64,000 nucleotides of DNA from Sarcophilus harrisii (lineage: Eukaryota; Chordata; Mammalia; Dasyuromorphia; Dasyuridae). The stretch spans positions 507,177,665 to 507,241,664 of the forward strand of contig NC_045427.1 of the NCBI RefSeq assembly GCF_902635505.1, given 5' to 3'. Positions 1 to 12,394 of the stretch are shown in pieces. Position numbers and translations under genes: made by a program. The notes beneath the pieces were generated by a model, which ran no database searches, had not been told where the DNA came from, and worked only from the letters and a program-made list of their open reading frames with translations. Numbering within the stretch: the stretch's first letter is position 1; every line of letters begins with the position of its first letter.

Positions 1-1040
1 ATAATAACATTGCTCTATCTATCCTCTCATCCATTTTTTTTTCCTTTTCTCCATTTAAAAGCTGTTAATTTCTTTCCTACCCTTGTCTTTCACTATCAAT
101 TAACTCATCTTTCCCACAACACCACTAAGAAAAACCCTTCCTCATAACATATGTGTATAAGCCAAGCAAAACAAATCAACATATTGGTTATGTCTGAGAA
201 TGCATGCCTAATTTTATACCTTTAGTTTGTCATCTCTTGTTGAAAAAATAGGAGAGAGATTTTTTTGTCAGTATTTTGTAATCAGGAATGGATGCCAATT
301 TTAGTTAAAATTCTTGGGACTTTCAAAACTAGTCAAATAAGGTGTTGTTCTGGGCTAGATCTTATTCAGTTCAGTCCTCTAGTAGTTTAGTTTGGATAAC
401 GGAATAAAATGAAACAATGGTAGGTCATACAAATGTTTACAAAAGGAGATTTACTTAAACATAGCAAAAGAGCATTCAATAAAAAGAGACACTGAGAAGC
501 CTTGAGTGGATTCGACTAAAAAAACCTTTCGTGTCATCCATCAGCCAAGCATCTGAGAAACCCTCTGAGTCCTCAAAGCTGCTTTATACTTAGGGGATAA
601 GGAAGTAGTCCCCTGAGCCAACCATCAAGGAATATCTCAATACATTTTAAGGAAAAATTAAACTAACTTGTATGGGATGGGAGCAGGGTTAGGATAATTC
701 TTCTATGAAAGAGATTCCTATGAGTCTTTTTATATTTTTTTAAAATGCATCATAATCTTGCAGCACAAAATAATTCCTTTGAAGTCATGCCACTGTTTTT
801 TAGATTCCCCGGATTTTTCTCCCCTTCAGTTCTTTGCTATATCAAAAAAAAAATTGTTATACACATATGTATGTATATATATTCATAAAAATTTAAGAAC
901 AGTTTTTATAATGTAAATAGATATAGATTTTTATAGATGGCTAGTATATCTAATCAAATATGGAGCACCTCAAACTATGTGGATTCAAAAGCTTTTAAAA
1001 CAGAAACCAAAAAAGAAGGAATAAATGAATTTTATTTTTT
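1..1040. other. AT-rich intergenic DNA, nothing recognised
   Basis: No gene, RNA gene or repeat family could be named here. The stretch around 360-710 is less AT-rich and could be a very old repeat. Confidence 0.4.
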
Positions 1041-1041
1041 G

Positions 1042-1150
1042 AAACACCTATTTATTAAGCAATTACTACATGCAAAGTCCTTTGCACACATTGAGGTTAC
1101 AAATATTAACAAACATGACAATCTGACCTGAAGGAGCTTACATTATAATA
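1042..1150 (-). repeat. L2 3' end, antisense
   Basis: TTTATTAAGCAATTACTACATG, then ..CAAAGTCCTTTGCAC and GGAGCTTACA, correspond to the reverse complement of the L2 3' tail. Confidence 0.5.
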
Positions 1151-1499
1151 AAGAGAAACAGCCTATTTAAGGGAACTAGTGATGGGGGAAGAGGTGGAGC
1201 AGTTGAGGGTGCATGAAATCAAAACCAAGTAGAAAAAGGATGAGGTACACATAATCCTATTATCTTAATTGCTACTAGAGTTGTCCTGACAATGCTTTCA
1301 GTGAGCCTACATACGAGCTCACTTTCCAATATTTGTTATTCAACTACATAAAGCAGTCATTTTGTCCACCCACGCAATATTCCACAGAATATAAATAATG
1401 AAAAATAGGACAGTGACTTGGACCCGGATCATTTCTAACTAAATTACATTGGGAAAAAATCCAATAATAATAAATTTCACCCTTAAAAAACCCTTTGAA

Positions 1500-2360
1500 A
1501 AGAATTTCAGGCTAGAAGGTCCTCATGACAATTGATTGTAAGGGTTCAGCAACTTTTCTGGGACAGACATACCCAAGAGTGTAGGGAAGGACTGAGGTTA
1601 TTGCCCCAGACACAGCTGCCAATGACTGTAACAGCCCCATTCATGCTCAGACATAGTCTATGCCTAAGACCGCCAGCATCTTAAAGTAAAATCCCCCATA
1701 TGACACTCCCCTCAGAACCATACACAACTCCAGGTAAGACAAGCACAAACACACACAGAAAACTGCTCAGGCATCCAGCCCCAGAGTTATACTGTGATAC
1801 CACAATGTGTTCTCACCTTATTCTAAATCTCCTGTTCTTTCTCCATCCCAAACCCACAGTACCAGCATTAAGAGATAAAGGACTAGTCCTTCATCAATCC
1901 AGAGGCTTCTCCCTAGTTGCTGCCCAAAGTTTGGGCATTGATAGCAGCTGCTGCTTTCCTGATCCACAGTGTGCCTACATGGCCTTCCTGATGAAGATTA
2001 AAAACGAGAGAAACAATGTTGTGAAGCAAGTAGTCCGAGTACTATTTTATATCAGTTACATTTTACAAAAGAAAAAACTAACTCAAAAAAAAAAATTAAG
2101 AATTCGCCAATTCATAAACAACAGGAGCTTGGAATCAACTCAAGTCATCCCAGACTACTTTCCCCTGGAAGTGTTGGTTTGCCAGATTAACACAGCCTTT
2201 GAAAACAAATATTTCCATTCTAAAAACATTCTGAAGGGATGCCCATGAAAAGGGAAATACTCGAAGGAATCATCAGAGCACAACTTTTTAGTCACAAAAG
2301 ATTGTATAGGAGATGTAGTCCAGTTCCCTCACTTTATGGAGAACTTAATTGGTTTTCCCA
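1500..2360. other. Unassigned intergenic DNA with a 182-codon open frame
   Basis: An open frame runs from 1700 to 2248 on plus. Its product has no domain, signal or composition I recognise, and it ends in a lysine-rich low-complexity part. I treat it as chance. Confidence 0.3.
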
Positions 2361-2367
2361 ATGTTAC

Positions 2368-2572
2368 ATTGTTGTTGTTTCTCCTTCATTCTTGAAGAGG
2401 ACCATGACATCAGGGAGACAATGCCATTACATGCAGGTGAATTTAATTTAAGTGAGGGAGAGCTGTGCAAAGTCACCTGTCTCACTTTTCCCTCCAGAAC
2501 CATCAGGGTCCAGTGGCAACATAGAAATCAGGATGACTGGAGATGGCCCTGGATGCAATTTAAAGTCACATA
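2368..2572 (+). repeat. Marsupial SINE, family with GAAGAGGACCATGACATCAG core
   Basis: It shares a common order with copies near 12.6, 35.4, 43.8 and 45.9 kb: TTGTTGTT..CCTTC, GAAGAGGACCATGACATCAG, TTTAAGTGAGGGAGAGCTG, CACCTGTCTCACTTT and GACTGGAGATGGCCCTGG. I do not give the family a database name. Confidence 0.75.
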
Positions 2573-2660
2573 AGTAATAATAAATGGCAAAGCTATGATA
2601 TGGACCCACGTCTTCAGATTTCAAATCCAATATTCTCTCCATCATATCACACTGCCAAAA
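2573..2660 (-). repeat. MIR-type SINE tail, antisense
   Basis: GTCTTCAGATTTCAAATCCA followed by ATTCTCTCCATCATATCACA matches the tRNA-like end of MIR-type SINEs in reverse. Confidence 0.5.
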
Positions 2661-3449
2661 TCTGGCACCATTTTCTGAGAGGCCAGGTGAAATCTGACCA
2701 GATCCTAGAAAATGTTAGTTTCACACATTTTTCAGGTTTTGATGGGTTTATGTAGCAGTCTGCCTTTACTCTGCAAGAACACATTTGAAGCTAGTGCAAG
2801 AGTTACATGTGTACCATTAATATACTATGAATCCTGAATAAAGAAGAAATGAGGATGAGTAATGCAGGATTTGGATGTAAAAACTCTAGAGTCTGATGGA
2901 GCTTCAATAAATACACATTTTGGAAAAATTGCCTTGAAGCTCAAAATGAAATGGACCTGTGGAGTTTAAATTGCCAACTTGCCTCTCAGCCACCTGTTTT
3001 GAACAGCTGTATGTGTTTAGAAGGTGTTTCTATGTATGTTTTTTTTTGGAAGCTCTATCTGTTTCACCCCCCATCCCAGTCCCCTCCAGGTGTCTCTCTC
3101 AGAAATTGCTATAACCAATACAAGAATGGGAAGATTAAAAAAAACTGTGCCATCATTGTACCCAACTTTCAGATTTAAAATTATGGTGGAAAGATTAAGG
3201 GCAAAGGATTCATTCAAATCACTCATAAATCCCAACTCAAATGCTATGCACTTATTATTCTCATTTTCTTCCATGCTTCCACTATAATATCCATGCAGGA
3301 ACAAAAATATTGAAAGCATAAATCAGGAGCTGAGGAATATTGGATACTGTTTTCTACAGATATTTGCATTTGATGAAACCTACATCCAAGATGACTAAGT
3401 CATCAGTCTATGTTGTTATTGTGTCTTTGCCTGTGGCATATAAGGATAA

Positions 3450-3640
3450 TGGTTTTTTTTCTATAGCATTTTAAGTTTTGCAAAGAACTTTGCATAAGTT
3501 ATGTAATTTTATAGGAGATAAAGCTGAATCTGAGAAGTGATTTGTGTAAGGTCAGAGTATCTGAGGTAGAGATTAAAACTAAGCCTTTTTGACTCAAAAT
3601 TCAGAGCCCTTTGCACACAATACCTAGCTACCTACAGATG
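3450..3640 (-). repeat. MIR SINE, antisense
   Basis: Order GCAAAGAACTTTGCATAAGT, core AAGGTCAGAGTATCTGAGG, and a tRNA-like end TACCTAGCTACC. Confidence 0.65.
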
Positions 3641-4138
3641 TATCTGATTAGTGGGCGTTATGACCTAACATGAGGTAAAAGCACATATTTTTAAGAAAAT
3701 ATGTCATAATAAAAATATTTTAATTGGAATTATGTATTTCTGCTACTGCTTCCTACAAATGAGGCATCACCCCTTTGTTTTTAATCTCCAAGATTCTTCA
3801 GAAGTTATTTTTTATAATAAATAGGTCAAGAGAGACACCAGATACATCTGAAGGAAACAAAAATTGGTTATTTTTTTTCTCATTTAGGAGCCAAGTGTAA
3901 GTTCCAGAACTCATCTACTTATAACTGAGAAAAAGTATGTACACAGTAGTTTTCCAGCCAGATTGCTCTAGGTCTTGGTTATCCTCACTGATAGGGATTG
4001 TTTTTGGCAGTGATGACTTTTTCCCAATGTGCCACTCCCTTTACCAAGAGACAGACAGACAGAGACAGAGACAAAGGAACAAAGAGAGAGAGGAGCCATG
4101 AGGATTTTGTGATGGTATTGAAGATGTCTCCTTCTCAC

Positions 4139-4778
4139 ATATGCAAAAATGTTTGTGGCAGCCCTTTTTTGTGTAGGGGCTAGGAACTGGAACCTGAGTG
4201 GTGCCCATCAGTTGGGAAATGGCTGAATAAGTTATGGTATATGAATGTTGTGGAATATTATTGTTCTATAAGAAATGACCAGCAGGATGAATATAGAAAG
4301 ACTGGGGAGACTTATATGAACTGATGCTGAGTGAAATGAGCGGAACCAGGAGATCATTATACACGGCAACAACAAGATTATGTTCTGATAAATTCTGATG
4401 GATGTGGCACTTCTCAACATAGAGGTGATTCAGGCCAGTCCCAATGATCTTGTGATGAAGAGAGCCATCTGCATCCAGAGAGAACTGTGGGGACTGAGTG
4501 TGGATCACAGTATAGTATTTTCATTTTTTTTTATTGTAGTTTGCTTGTATTTTATTTTCTTTCTCATTTTTTTTCCTTTTTGATCTGATTTTTCTTGTGC
4601 AGCAAGATAATTGTATGAATATGTATAGAAAAATTGCACATGTTTAACAAAAATTAGCTATCTAGGGAAGGGGGGGAAGGGAGGGAGAAAAAAATTTGGA
4701 ACACAAGGTTTTGCAAGGATGAATGTTGAAAACTATGCATACGTTTTGAAAATAAAAAGCTTTAAATAAAAATAAAAG
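4139..4778 (+). mobile_element. L1 LINE 3' end (ORF2 C-terminus and 3' UTR)
   Basis: Begins near GTTTGTGGCAGCC, passes the ORF2 C-terminal region (GGAATATTATTGTTCTATAAG, GAACTGATGCTGAGTGAAATG), then the 3' UTR with TTTTTCTTGTGCAGCAAGAT and a G-rich tract. It ends AATAAAAAGCTTT. 5' truncated, with moderate divergence from the copies at 22.3 and 42.8 kb. Confidence 0.85.
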
Positions 4779-4789
4779 CTCTTTCCTTG

Positions 4790-5950
4790 ATGAGGTGTGA
4801 ATTCTTTGCCTTGTCCTGGTGCTACCCTGATACCATCTTGAAGACTGTTGATTGATTCATAGCCAAACACTTGCCAATACCCTTGGACTTGGCCTCTAAC
4901 AAAAAGAGAAGAGTCACAAAAAAAAGAGAAAGGAAAAAGAACGGAAAAGTCAAACAGAAATAACATTTGGGCAAACATAGATTCAATTCTCTGAAAAGGA
5001 GCCCATGAAAAAAAGTGTTCCAGGGAACCATATATCATGAAGTACATGAACCAACAGAGGAATAAATACCTGAATCAAGTGGGATCTAGAGAGCTAAGTA
5101 ACAAAATGCAGAACTGTGACTTCACCCTTCATCCTTTCAGAGGAGCCCAATGCATTATAACACCATTAGGTTCAATTAGGCTTTGCTTCAGAGGCTTCCT
5201 GTGGTTCCCAAGACTCATCAAGACCTCATAATCAAACTGCCTCCTGCCTGGGATTCATGGTGTCCCCAGGACACGAAAACAATAATATCCCCAAGGGAAG
5301 CAATCTAGGACTATGCTGAAGCCTCCAGATCTAGAGCCAAAGCCTTGACGATGCTAATCATTTGCCTTCTTCATAAAAGCTCCTCTATCCATAGATAAAC
5401 TACCTATAATCATTTTCCTAATAGTATATTTGCTCTCTTTGGCCCAATGAACCTGGAACCCATCAAAGAACAAACTCTCCTCCCCAACCCCAAATGTCTT
5501 CTCTCTTATTTTCATACACTTCAAACCTACCCTAACAATATACCATCCCACATCTGTTTTCTTCTTTCACTTGTCTTCTGGAAATCATTCTCTATAATTA
5601 ATAAATTTCCTTTCATTTTAGACCTTTTCCTTCCCCACACACACACTACTAGTATTCATTAAGACCTAGCTTCCCAGATGATCCTGAATACCTGACCCTC
5701 CTTACCAATTCTTGTTGCATATTTTCTCATGCTTCCCTGACATATTGGTTGCCAAAAATAAAAAAGGGAGAGAGATGAAATGCTCTTTACTTTCCATTAT
5801 CACTTCTGTATTCTTTTTCTACGATTATTTAGCAACCTTTCCTTTGAAGTTTAGCTTATCCAAATGTTATGTCCAATCCAGATTGTAGTGGCTGCTATCT
5901 GGTTTCTCTCTTTCTTCTTTTAAATTTTTTTTTTAACTTTTAAACTTATT
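4790..5950. other. Unassigned intergenic DNA
   Basis: No gene seen. The plus strand is pyrimidine-rich from about 5380 to 5750, resembling old L2 sequence, but I could not align it securely. Confidence 0.3.
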
Positions 5951-5956
5951 CAGCAC

Positions 5957-5957
<1 letters not shown>

Positions 5958-5987
<30 letters not shown>
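5958..5987 (+). repeat. Poly(A) tract, 30 bp
   Basis: Uninterrupted A run. No retroelement body is recognisable immediately before it. Confidence 0.9.
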
Positions 5988-5991
<4 letters not shown>

Positions 5992-6094
5992 TTCCGTATA
6001 CAAAAGAGAATAAGAAAATAGGATTGTATGTGAATATGAATCTGTATAATGAATAGCTTGCTTTTATTTCAAAGTATATGTGCCATACTAAATA

Positions 6095-6335
6095 AAGTAG
6101 TAGGGCCTAGAATCAAGAATACCTGAGTTCAAAGACAACCTCATCAAATGTATGAGCTTTAGCAAATCAGCTAAATTCTGTCTGCCTCAGTTTCCTCAAC
6201 TAGAAAATGGGAATAACAATAGCATCTACTTGTACCTTAAATAAGATAAAACAAAAAAATGCCTTGTACCTATGTGCCTATATAGTGTGTAAATGACAGT
6301 TATTATTAACATTATTATAATTATTAAGTTTTTCA
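6095..6335 (+). repeat. MIR SINE
   Basis: CTGCCTCAGTTTCCTCAACT followed by AGAAAATGGGAATAACAATAG, and ATTATTATTAACATTATTA at the end, preceded by a degenerate tRNA-like head. Confidence 0.75.
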
Positions 6336-6399
6336 TATATATTTCCCACTGACGTGTTCTATTCTGATCTATGTATTTTTAAAAACATCAATGACTCTT

Positions 6400-6845
6400 T
6401 TTATCTTATTTTTCTTTCTTTTTTTTTATTTGGTAACCCCATTCTTAATCCCCTCTTCCATTTCCAATTCCAAAATGAAAGAAAAATAAAAACTCTACAT
6501 CATAAGTGCATAGCCAAATTTAATAAAAGCGCCCACTGGTTTTGCCTGAAAATGTCTCATTCTATGCCTTGAGTTCATCATCTCACTGTCAGAAAGTGAT
6601 TATCATGTGTTATTATTCCCTGTCCTTTGAAATTATCTTTGCTCATTGCATTGATCAGAATTCTTAAGACTTTCAGAGTTCTTTTTCTTTACAATGTTGT
6701 TGTTCTTGTATAACTTTTTCTCTTGGTTCTCTCTGCATCAGTTCATACAAGTCTTCCGAGGCTTGCCTGAATCTGATCATTTCATTATTTCCTACAGTAA
6801 AGGTATATTCCACTGGATTACTGTGCTATAATTTATTCAGGAAAG
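6400..6845 (-). mobile_element. L1 LINE 3' end, antisense
   Basis: Reverse complement of the L1 3' region: CTCTGCATCAGTTCATACAA, GAATCTGATCATTTCATTATT and GGTATATTCCACTGGATTA correspond to the segments GAACTGATGCTGAGTG and GGAATATTATTG of sense copies. Confidence 0.6.
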
Positions 6846-6849
6846 ACAT

Positions 6850-7340
6850 TGTGCAGGAAATAACCTTTGAGGTAAATCTTGAAGGGAGCTAGGGATTTTA
6901 AGAGGCAGAATTGGTGAGGTAATACACTCCAGGCAGGAGAGCAGAGGCAAGATATGCAATATCATGTTCAGTAATATGTAATGTGAAATCAGTCTGGAAG
7001 AAAAAGTTAAGAGTCACACACATTGCAAAAGACTTTAAATTCCAAACTTTGCACTTTATCCTGGAATAACAAGGAAAATGATAGATAAAGAGCTCTTGTT
7101 CAAATGGGGAGATGACATATAGGAATGTGGCGATAGGGAAGAGTGGCTTAGGAAGTCACTGCAGAATTAATTGGCCCACTCTTTCTAGGAACAATGGAAG
7201 TTTCACTTTGAACATGGGAAGGTCCCAGTGGTCCAGAAGTTATAGCAATATGCAAGACAAATGGCAAGAAAATGGCTGGGTAGAATATGAAGCCTACTAA
7301 CAGACCCCTAGATAGAGTGGGCCTTGAAAGCATTCATCAG
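6850..7340 (-). repeat. L2 LINE, antisense
   Basis: AAATCTTGAAGGGAGCTAGG, ACACTCCAGGCAGGAGAGCA and ACTTTATCCTGGAATAACAAGG follow the order of antisense L2 ORF2 sequence seen better preserved at 15.1-16.1 kb. Confidence 0.5.
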
Positions 7341-7754
7341 TCAGGACATCAAGGGCTCTAGGACAGAGGTTCCATAAATGAGAAGATGGAGTCACTCAGG
7401 GAAATACGAAGAGAAGCAGTAGACAAGCTTCTTGCTCTTCATTGCTGCTTCCAAATTCTCCCTCCATCACCATCATCCAGAAGCCTCTCATTCTTTCAGG
7501 CTGAAACTCCAGATATATCATCCAATCCAGAGCACCTGACTCTTTGCCTCTTTTCCAGGGCATCATCCCTACTCTAGTCTCACTTGTCCTTTTTCAGAAT
7601 TTAGACTTTATAGTTAACCAATTCAAATTAAAATGCTTTTTATCCTTGGATTCCTTGCACTCTTGTCCTATTATCATTCAAGGGTAAAAGCACAAGTCAT
7701 TTAGACCAGGGACTGCAGATTCAAGTCTCACTTAGGATTTTTTATTTTTAAAGG

Positions 7755-7895
7755 CATCATAATGTAGTAAATGTAATGCTAGATTTGGAGTCAGGAAGAC
7801 CTGGATTCAAATCCAACCTCAGATATTTACTAGCTAGCTTAATTGTGCGATCTTGGGCAAATCATTTAACAACACTGTAAAATGATGAAATGGAA
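7755..7895 (+). repeat. MIR-type SINE
   Basis: TTTGGAGTCAGGAAGACCTG, GATTCAAATCCAACCTCAGA and TCTTGGGCAAATCATTTAAC give a clear tRNA-derived head and core. Confidence 0.8.
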
Positions 7896-7949
7896 GTAGG
7901 GGGCCTCTGATGCCCAATTCTAAATCTATAAATCCCTCTCTAAACTCCC

Positions 7950-8165
7950 ACCCTGTATTACTAACGCCATCCATCTTCATTTTCATTTATCTTTCCAAGT
8001 CCTCCTTTTTTCTTGATGCCTTCCCTGAACTTACTCCCCCACTCCAGTTTTTAAAAATTGGTTTGTACTTGTTTTACACATGTTGACTTCCCCATTAGAC
8101 TGAATTCTTTGAGAGCAGGAATGTCTGGCACATAGCAGATGCTTAATAAATGCTAGATGACTGAT
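7950..8165 (+). repeat. L2 LINE 3' end
   Basis: Ends CATTAGACTGAATTCTTTGA..GTCTGGCACATAGCAGATGC..TTAATAAATGCTAGATGACT, the L2 terminal tail. Confidence 0.75.
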
Positions 8166-8721
8166 CACTAACCTCCCATAGAGGAAGTCATATGCTAAAT
8201 GGCTCCAATCCAAATTTGTTTTGTATGATTAGCCCTTACAATTACACCCCATTCCCTGTATGATTTTATATGATTAGCTAGGCCCTTACTATTACACACC
8301 AACCTTGATTAACTCTATATTTGGCACATTAATAAGTATCAGAGTATATGCTGATGTAATTTAGAGGGTCTTTTGAATTCTTTGCATAATTTCTCTTCTC
8401 TTGAACCCTCTGCATTAGATATTTCAGCCACAATTATTTTCATAGAAATATTTTTGCAGAAATAATCACAAACACTTTAACACTAAATGACAAACCATCT
8501 CATGAAATTATGTTTATTATAATTAGATGCATGAGAACACCAACTATCTTATTTGCTCCTCAAATACGAACCTAGGAGGCATTTTTTCCATTTAACAACT
8601 TTGTGGTTTCACATTTTAGAATATTGATTGATATGATTCAGTTCTATCAGGCCACTTGTTGGTTATTGAATAATTTATGTTTATAATGTCAAGAATTAAA
8701 GTCGATAGATAGTACTATATG

Positions 8722-8773
8722 CTACAAGAATGATGTGATCCTTAGCACTACAAGAATGATGTGATCCTTAGCA
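8722..8773 (+). repeat. Exact 26-bp tandem duplication
   Basis: Two perfect adjacent copies (8722-8747, 8748-8773) beginning CTACAAGAATGATG and ending TCCTTAGCA. No third copy. Confidence 0.95.
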
Positions 8774-8884
8774 CTATCAGCCCAATACCTTTTCCTTCAA
8801 TTGCAGGTCAACTTCTCCAGGGTATCTCTAAAATTACTTTTAAAGGATTTTTAAAAGAATTAAATTAGATAATTTTTTTCTTAT

Positions 8885-9032
8885 TTTTTTTCTGCTGAGG
8901 CAATTGGGGTTAAGTGACTTATCCAGGGTCACACAGCTAGGAAGTCTTAAGTGTCTAAGGCCAGATTTTAACTTAGATCCTCCTGACTTCAGGGCTGGTG
9001 CTCTATCCACTGCGTTACCTCACTGCCCCTCA
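8885..9032 (-). repeat. tRNA-derived marsupial SINE
   Basis: In reverse it starts with a tRNA-like A-box region (GTAACGCAGTGGATAGAGC) and a B-box-like segment, then CCTAGCTGTGTGACCCTGGA, ending near GCAATTGGGG on plus. Fairly well preserved. Confidence 0.85.
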
Positions 9033-10024
9033 AATTAGATAATTTACATGAAACTTAGATGGTAGCTAATATGTTATTAACAACTTACTTCATTATCGGA
9101 AACTTCACTATGAAAGTTAGGTACTTTTTTTTAAGTCTAATGATGCATCCCAGGCGATCAGAAAAGAGAGATTAGAGTACAAAGATATCAGTAAATACTA
9201 AAATAAATTCAATATGAGATAACATATTGATTGAAATTCATTAACATTAAATGTATTTAATTAATTAAAAATCTTTGAGAGAAAATGATTAATATTGGAT
9301 AACTTTCTATTTTGATAGTAAAGTGGAATTATACAATAAGTGGGGGAAAACAGGGGAATTTGGAAATGTCTGAGACAGGTATAGGTAATTGATGTCAGAT
9401 CCTAGTGATCTAATAAGTCAGGAGAAGGAATGCTACCAAAGAGGAAACATGTGCAAAGCAGATATTAAAGACAGCCTTTAATGATTTCATAATTTTTCTA
9501 AGGGATTGCTCTCTTTACCCCCATGTTCAGAGCTTGCCTAATGAGCCATTTTGTATCACATGGAACTAAACCCAGCTTAGTGAAAACTTTTGTCCTGCAA
9601 AACATGCTATCAATGCTTCACATGAGCTATGAAATTTTGTTGTTTTTTTTTTTTTTAATGTGGTTGACCTCTTTATAAAGAAGCCTTGTTCCTAGGGGAT
9701 TTGTTCAATGAGACATCATTACATTATTAATTATTACAGATGGAATGCTAATCATGTGCTGAGCCTTGTGCCCAGAGCTAAATCTTCAGATCCATAGAGG
9801 ACAAGGTTAAATGAAATTTAATTAGTAACAACTTACACTGTGCTGTGCCTTTAAAAAGGGACAAGATCCAAAAGGCAACTAATTTATCTATGGTCTACTT
9901 CATGCTTATAATCCTTAGAGATCCTGGGCCATTTCAGGGTCCATCCCAGAAGCCTAACTCATGGGAAGATAGATTTGTAGATAGGAAGGGATCTTATAGC
10001 CATCAAGTCCAACCTTCTACAAGC

Positions 10025-10385
10025 ACAGTTTCTGGCACAAAGTAGGAACTTAATAAATATTAGCATTCACAACTGGGAATGTGAATGGGATGGACTAACC
10101 CATAAAATAGAAAAGGAAAATAGAATGAATTAGAAACCAAAATTCAATAATATGTTGTTTACAAAAGACATACTTGAAACAGAAAGACACAGACAGAGTT
10201 AAAATAAGGGACTAGAGCAATACCTATTATCCTTCAGCTGGAATAAAAAGTAAACAAGAATAGCAATCATGGTCTCAGGAAAAGCAAAAGCAAAATAAAC
10301 TGAATTGAAAAGAGATAATCAGGAAAACTACATTTTGCTGACAAAACGGTACACAACGAAGTTATAGTAATACTAACCATAGCAT
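10025..10385 (+). mobile_element. L1 ORF2 endonuclease fragment (after a short L2 tail)
   Basis: From about 10070 the frames read, with breaks, NGM.., then ICCLQKTYLKQKDT, DRVKI and YYPSAGIK. These match the L1 ORF2 endonuclease region (ICCLQETHLKQRDT in marsupial L1). 10025-10070 resembles an L2 tail (TCTGGCACAAAGTAGGAACT). Confidence 0.75.
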
Positions 10386-10404
10386 AGCATGCTCTTTACT
10401 GCCA

Positions 10405-10640
10405 AATTAATAATAGCTAATAGTTGGTATCTGTAGTACATTTTAAGGTTCACACTTTACAAATATTATTTCATTTTATTCTCATAATAACTATGGAATG
10501 TTGATGCTATCATTATCCCCATTTTACATGAGAAAATCAAAGCAGAGGTAAATTACATTGATGAAGGCCAGACAGATAGAAAGTATCTAAGGCTAGATTT
10601 GAATTAATATCTTCCTTGACTTCCAGTTCAGTAATCTATA
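10405..10640 (-). repeat. MIR SINE, antisense
   Basis: ACTTTACAAATATTATTTCA, CATTATCCCCATTTTACATGA and a core with AAGGCTAGATTTGAATTAAT. Confidence 0.75.
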
Positions 10641-10830
10641 TCCAAACTCAAACAATGTCCAAAAGGGAAATCAATATCTTTCACCCCCTATTGACTCCTC
10701 TTTTGAACTTCCCTATTTATGTTGGGAGCAACACCATCCTTCTAGAGACCCAGGCTTACAATCTGTTTGATGTCATCTTCTATTCTTCACATATCCAATC
10801 AGTCGCCCAGTCTTGTTGAACTCACCAATT
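10641..10830 (+). repeat. L2 ORF2 fragment
   Basis: AACAATGTCCAAAAGGGAAAT, CAACACCATCCTTCTAGAGA, CCCAGGCTTACAATCTGTTTG and CATATCCAATCAGTCGCCCA follow the L2 reverse-transcriptase coding order (MSKxE, NTIL, QAxNL, HIQSVA). Confidence 0.75.
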
Positions 10831-11439
10831 CTAATACCAAAAACAGAAGGCTTTCATTAGACCACAAAGTTACCTTCAGAATACTTAAAGAAGTACTTAG
10901 AATTTATATTTGATAGCTCCCATGACAATGGGAATATATCATTTCCAAAATGAATAAGAAATGAAAGCCCATCATGGATATTAATTAACTTCAATTTATG
11001 GATGACCTATTAAAAATAACCTCTCGAATGCCTATGGGTTTGATTTCAATGAATTCTGCTTGGCCAAGAACTAAGCAAATCACATTACTGCACAAAAAGA
11101 ATGAAGGTAAATTAACCATATCATTGGCCTTTTTGATTAACTTTCACTGTGTCAAAACTACAAGAAAATTGAACGTTGGAACAATTTTTATCCAAAACCT
11201 GCCAGCTATGAGCAAAGCAGTTAACCTCTTAGTATTCTCAAGCAATTCTGAGTATAAACTGCAGAACTGCTGCTCTGTCTCAACAGAGGAGATTGAGACA
11301 TTAAGTTCCCTATGAAGATGAAATCATGGGGCTAGACTAAAAAAGTATGATTTTTCCATTTCTTTATAACATGATATCACATTCCCACTCTCCTCACTAA
11401 ATTGTAGAAAGAATTTCAATGAGACAATAGAGAATATTT

Positions 11440-11580
11440 CTTAGGATCATTTTACAGATGGAAGAAAAGTCACCCAGTACAAACCAAACTTACTTATTTA
11501 TTTTACAGATGAAAAAACGGAGGCTCAGAGATGGTAAGCAATTTATAAGGGTCACACAGTTAATGGTAGAGCCAAATTAA
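11440..11580 (-). repeat. MIR/MIR3-type SINE, antisense
   Basis: TTTTACAGATGAAAAAACGG, AGGCTCAGAGATGGTAAGC and GGTCACACAGTTAATGG. Confidence 0.6.
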
Positions 11581-11589
11581 TAGAAGCGT

Positions 11590-12390
11590 AAATGTTCTCA
11601 ACATTATGTAAATGTTGTTCATTACTTCCATAGCCAGTTAAACCATCAGATATGAAAAGATGGTGTCATTTTGAAGATGTCCATTATTATTTCAGTTTAA
11701 AATCTATTTTATGACAGATCCAAGATACCTTTTAACATGGTTTGATTTTAAGAAGTAATGATGCTTTGAATCAATTTCACTTCTTTATAGCAGATAAAAG
11801 ACCACTTTCACTTAATACTCATGATATTCCTGACATATCTCCCTTTTATCTTGTCTCTTTCATGCTAAACATGACATTCCTTAACAAAGATGTCCTTCAC
11901 TAAAGTCACGTTCTCATGGTTCAGCAAGGATTAAAGGTGATCCTTATTTCTCAAAGGCTATAGCAGCAAGGAGTAAGCTCCAGCAGGCTCTACCAAGCTA
12001 GACAGCATAGGCCTAAGTATCTGATGAGCAGTATGTCCCTGTAAATAAGAAATTCTAGGGGAAATTTTCAATCCAATCATTAAAGAAATAGTTAATCAAG
12101 AATAGAAAGCAGTAGTTACAAAGAAACAGCATAACTTCCATTGAGTGACTTATATCAAGCTTCTTTCTAATCTACTAAATTATTAGGTCAGAAGATTAAA
12201 AATTGATATTTATAAAATAGATTATTTTGTAATCAATTACAAAATTATTATTTAGATTTTACAAAACAGTTGATTTTTTAAAAGCCTTATACTAGTCTTA
12301 TGAAAAAGACTGAGAAATAGGGACTAAGCAACTATATTATCAAAGAGAAAGTTAATGATCCAATGTCAAGGTCAGAGTGGACATGCTATC
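11590..12390. other. AT-rich intergenic DNA
   Basis: No gene or named repeat. Low-complexity T/A stretches occur at 12180-12290. Confidence 0.35.
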
Positions 12391-12394
12391 TTGT

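Noticed and set aside
1700-2248. 182-codon open frame, the longest in the window
   Set aside because: No recognisable domain, lysine-rich low-complexity end, no splice or promoter context. Chance frames of this size occur in 64 kb.
8885-9032. tRNA-like sequence with A and B boxes
   Set aside because: It is the head of a SINE with SINE body attached, and similar heads recur at 46.88, 59.21 and 63.40 kb; not a tRNA gene.
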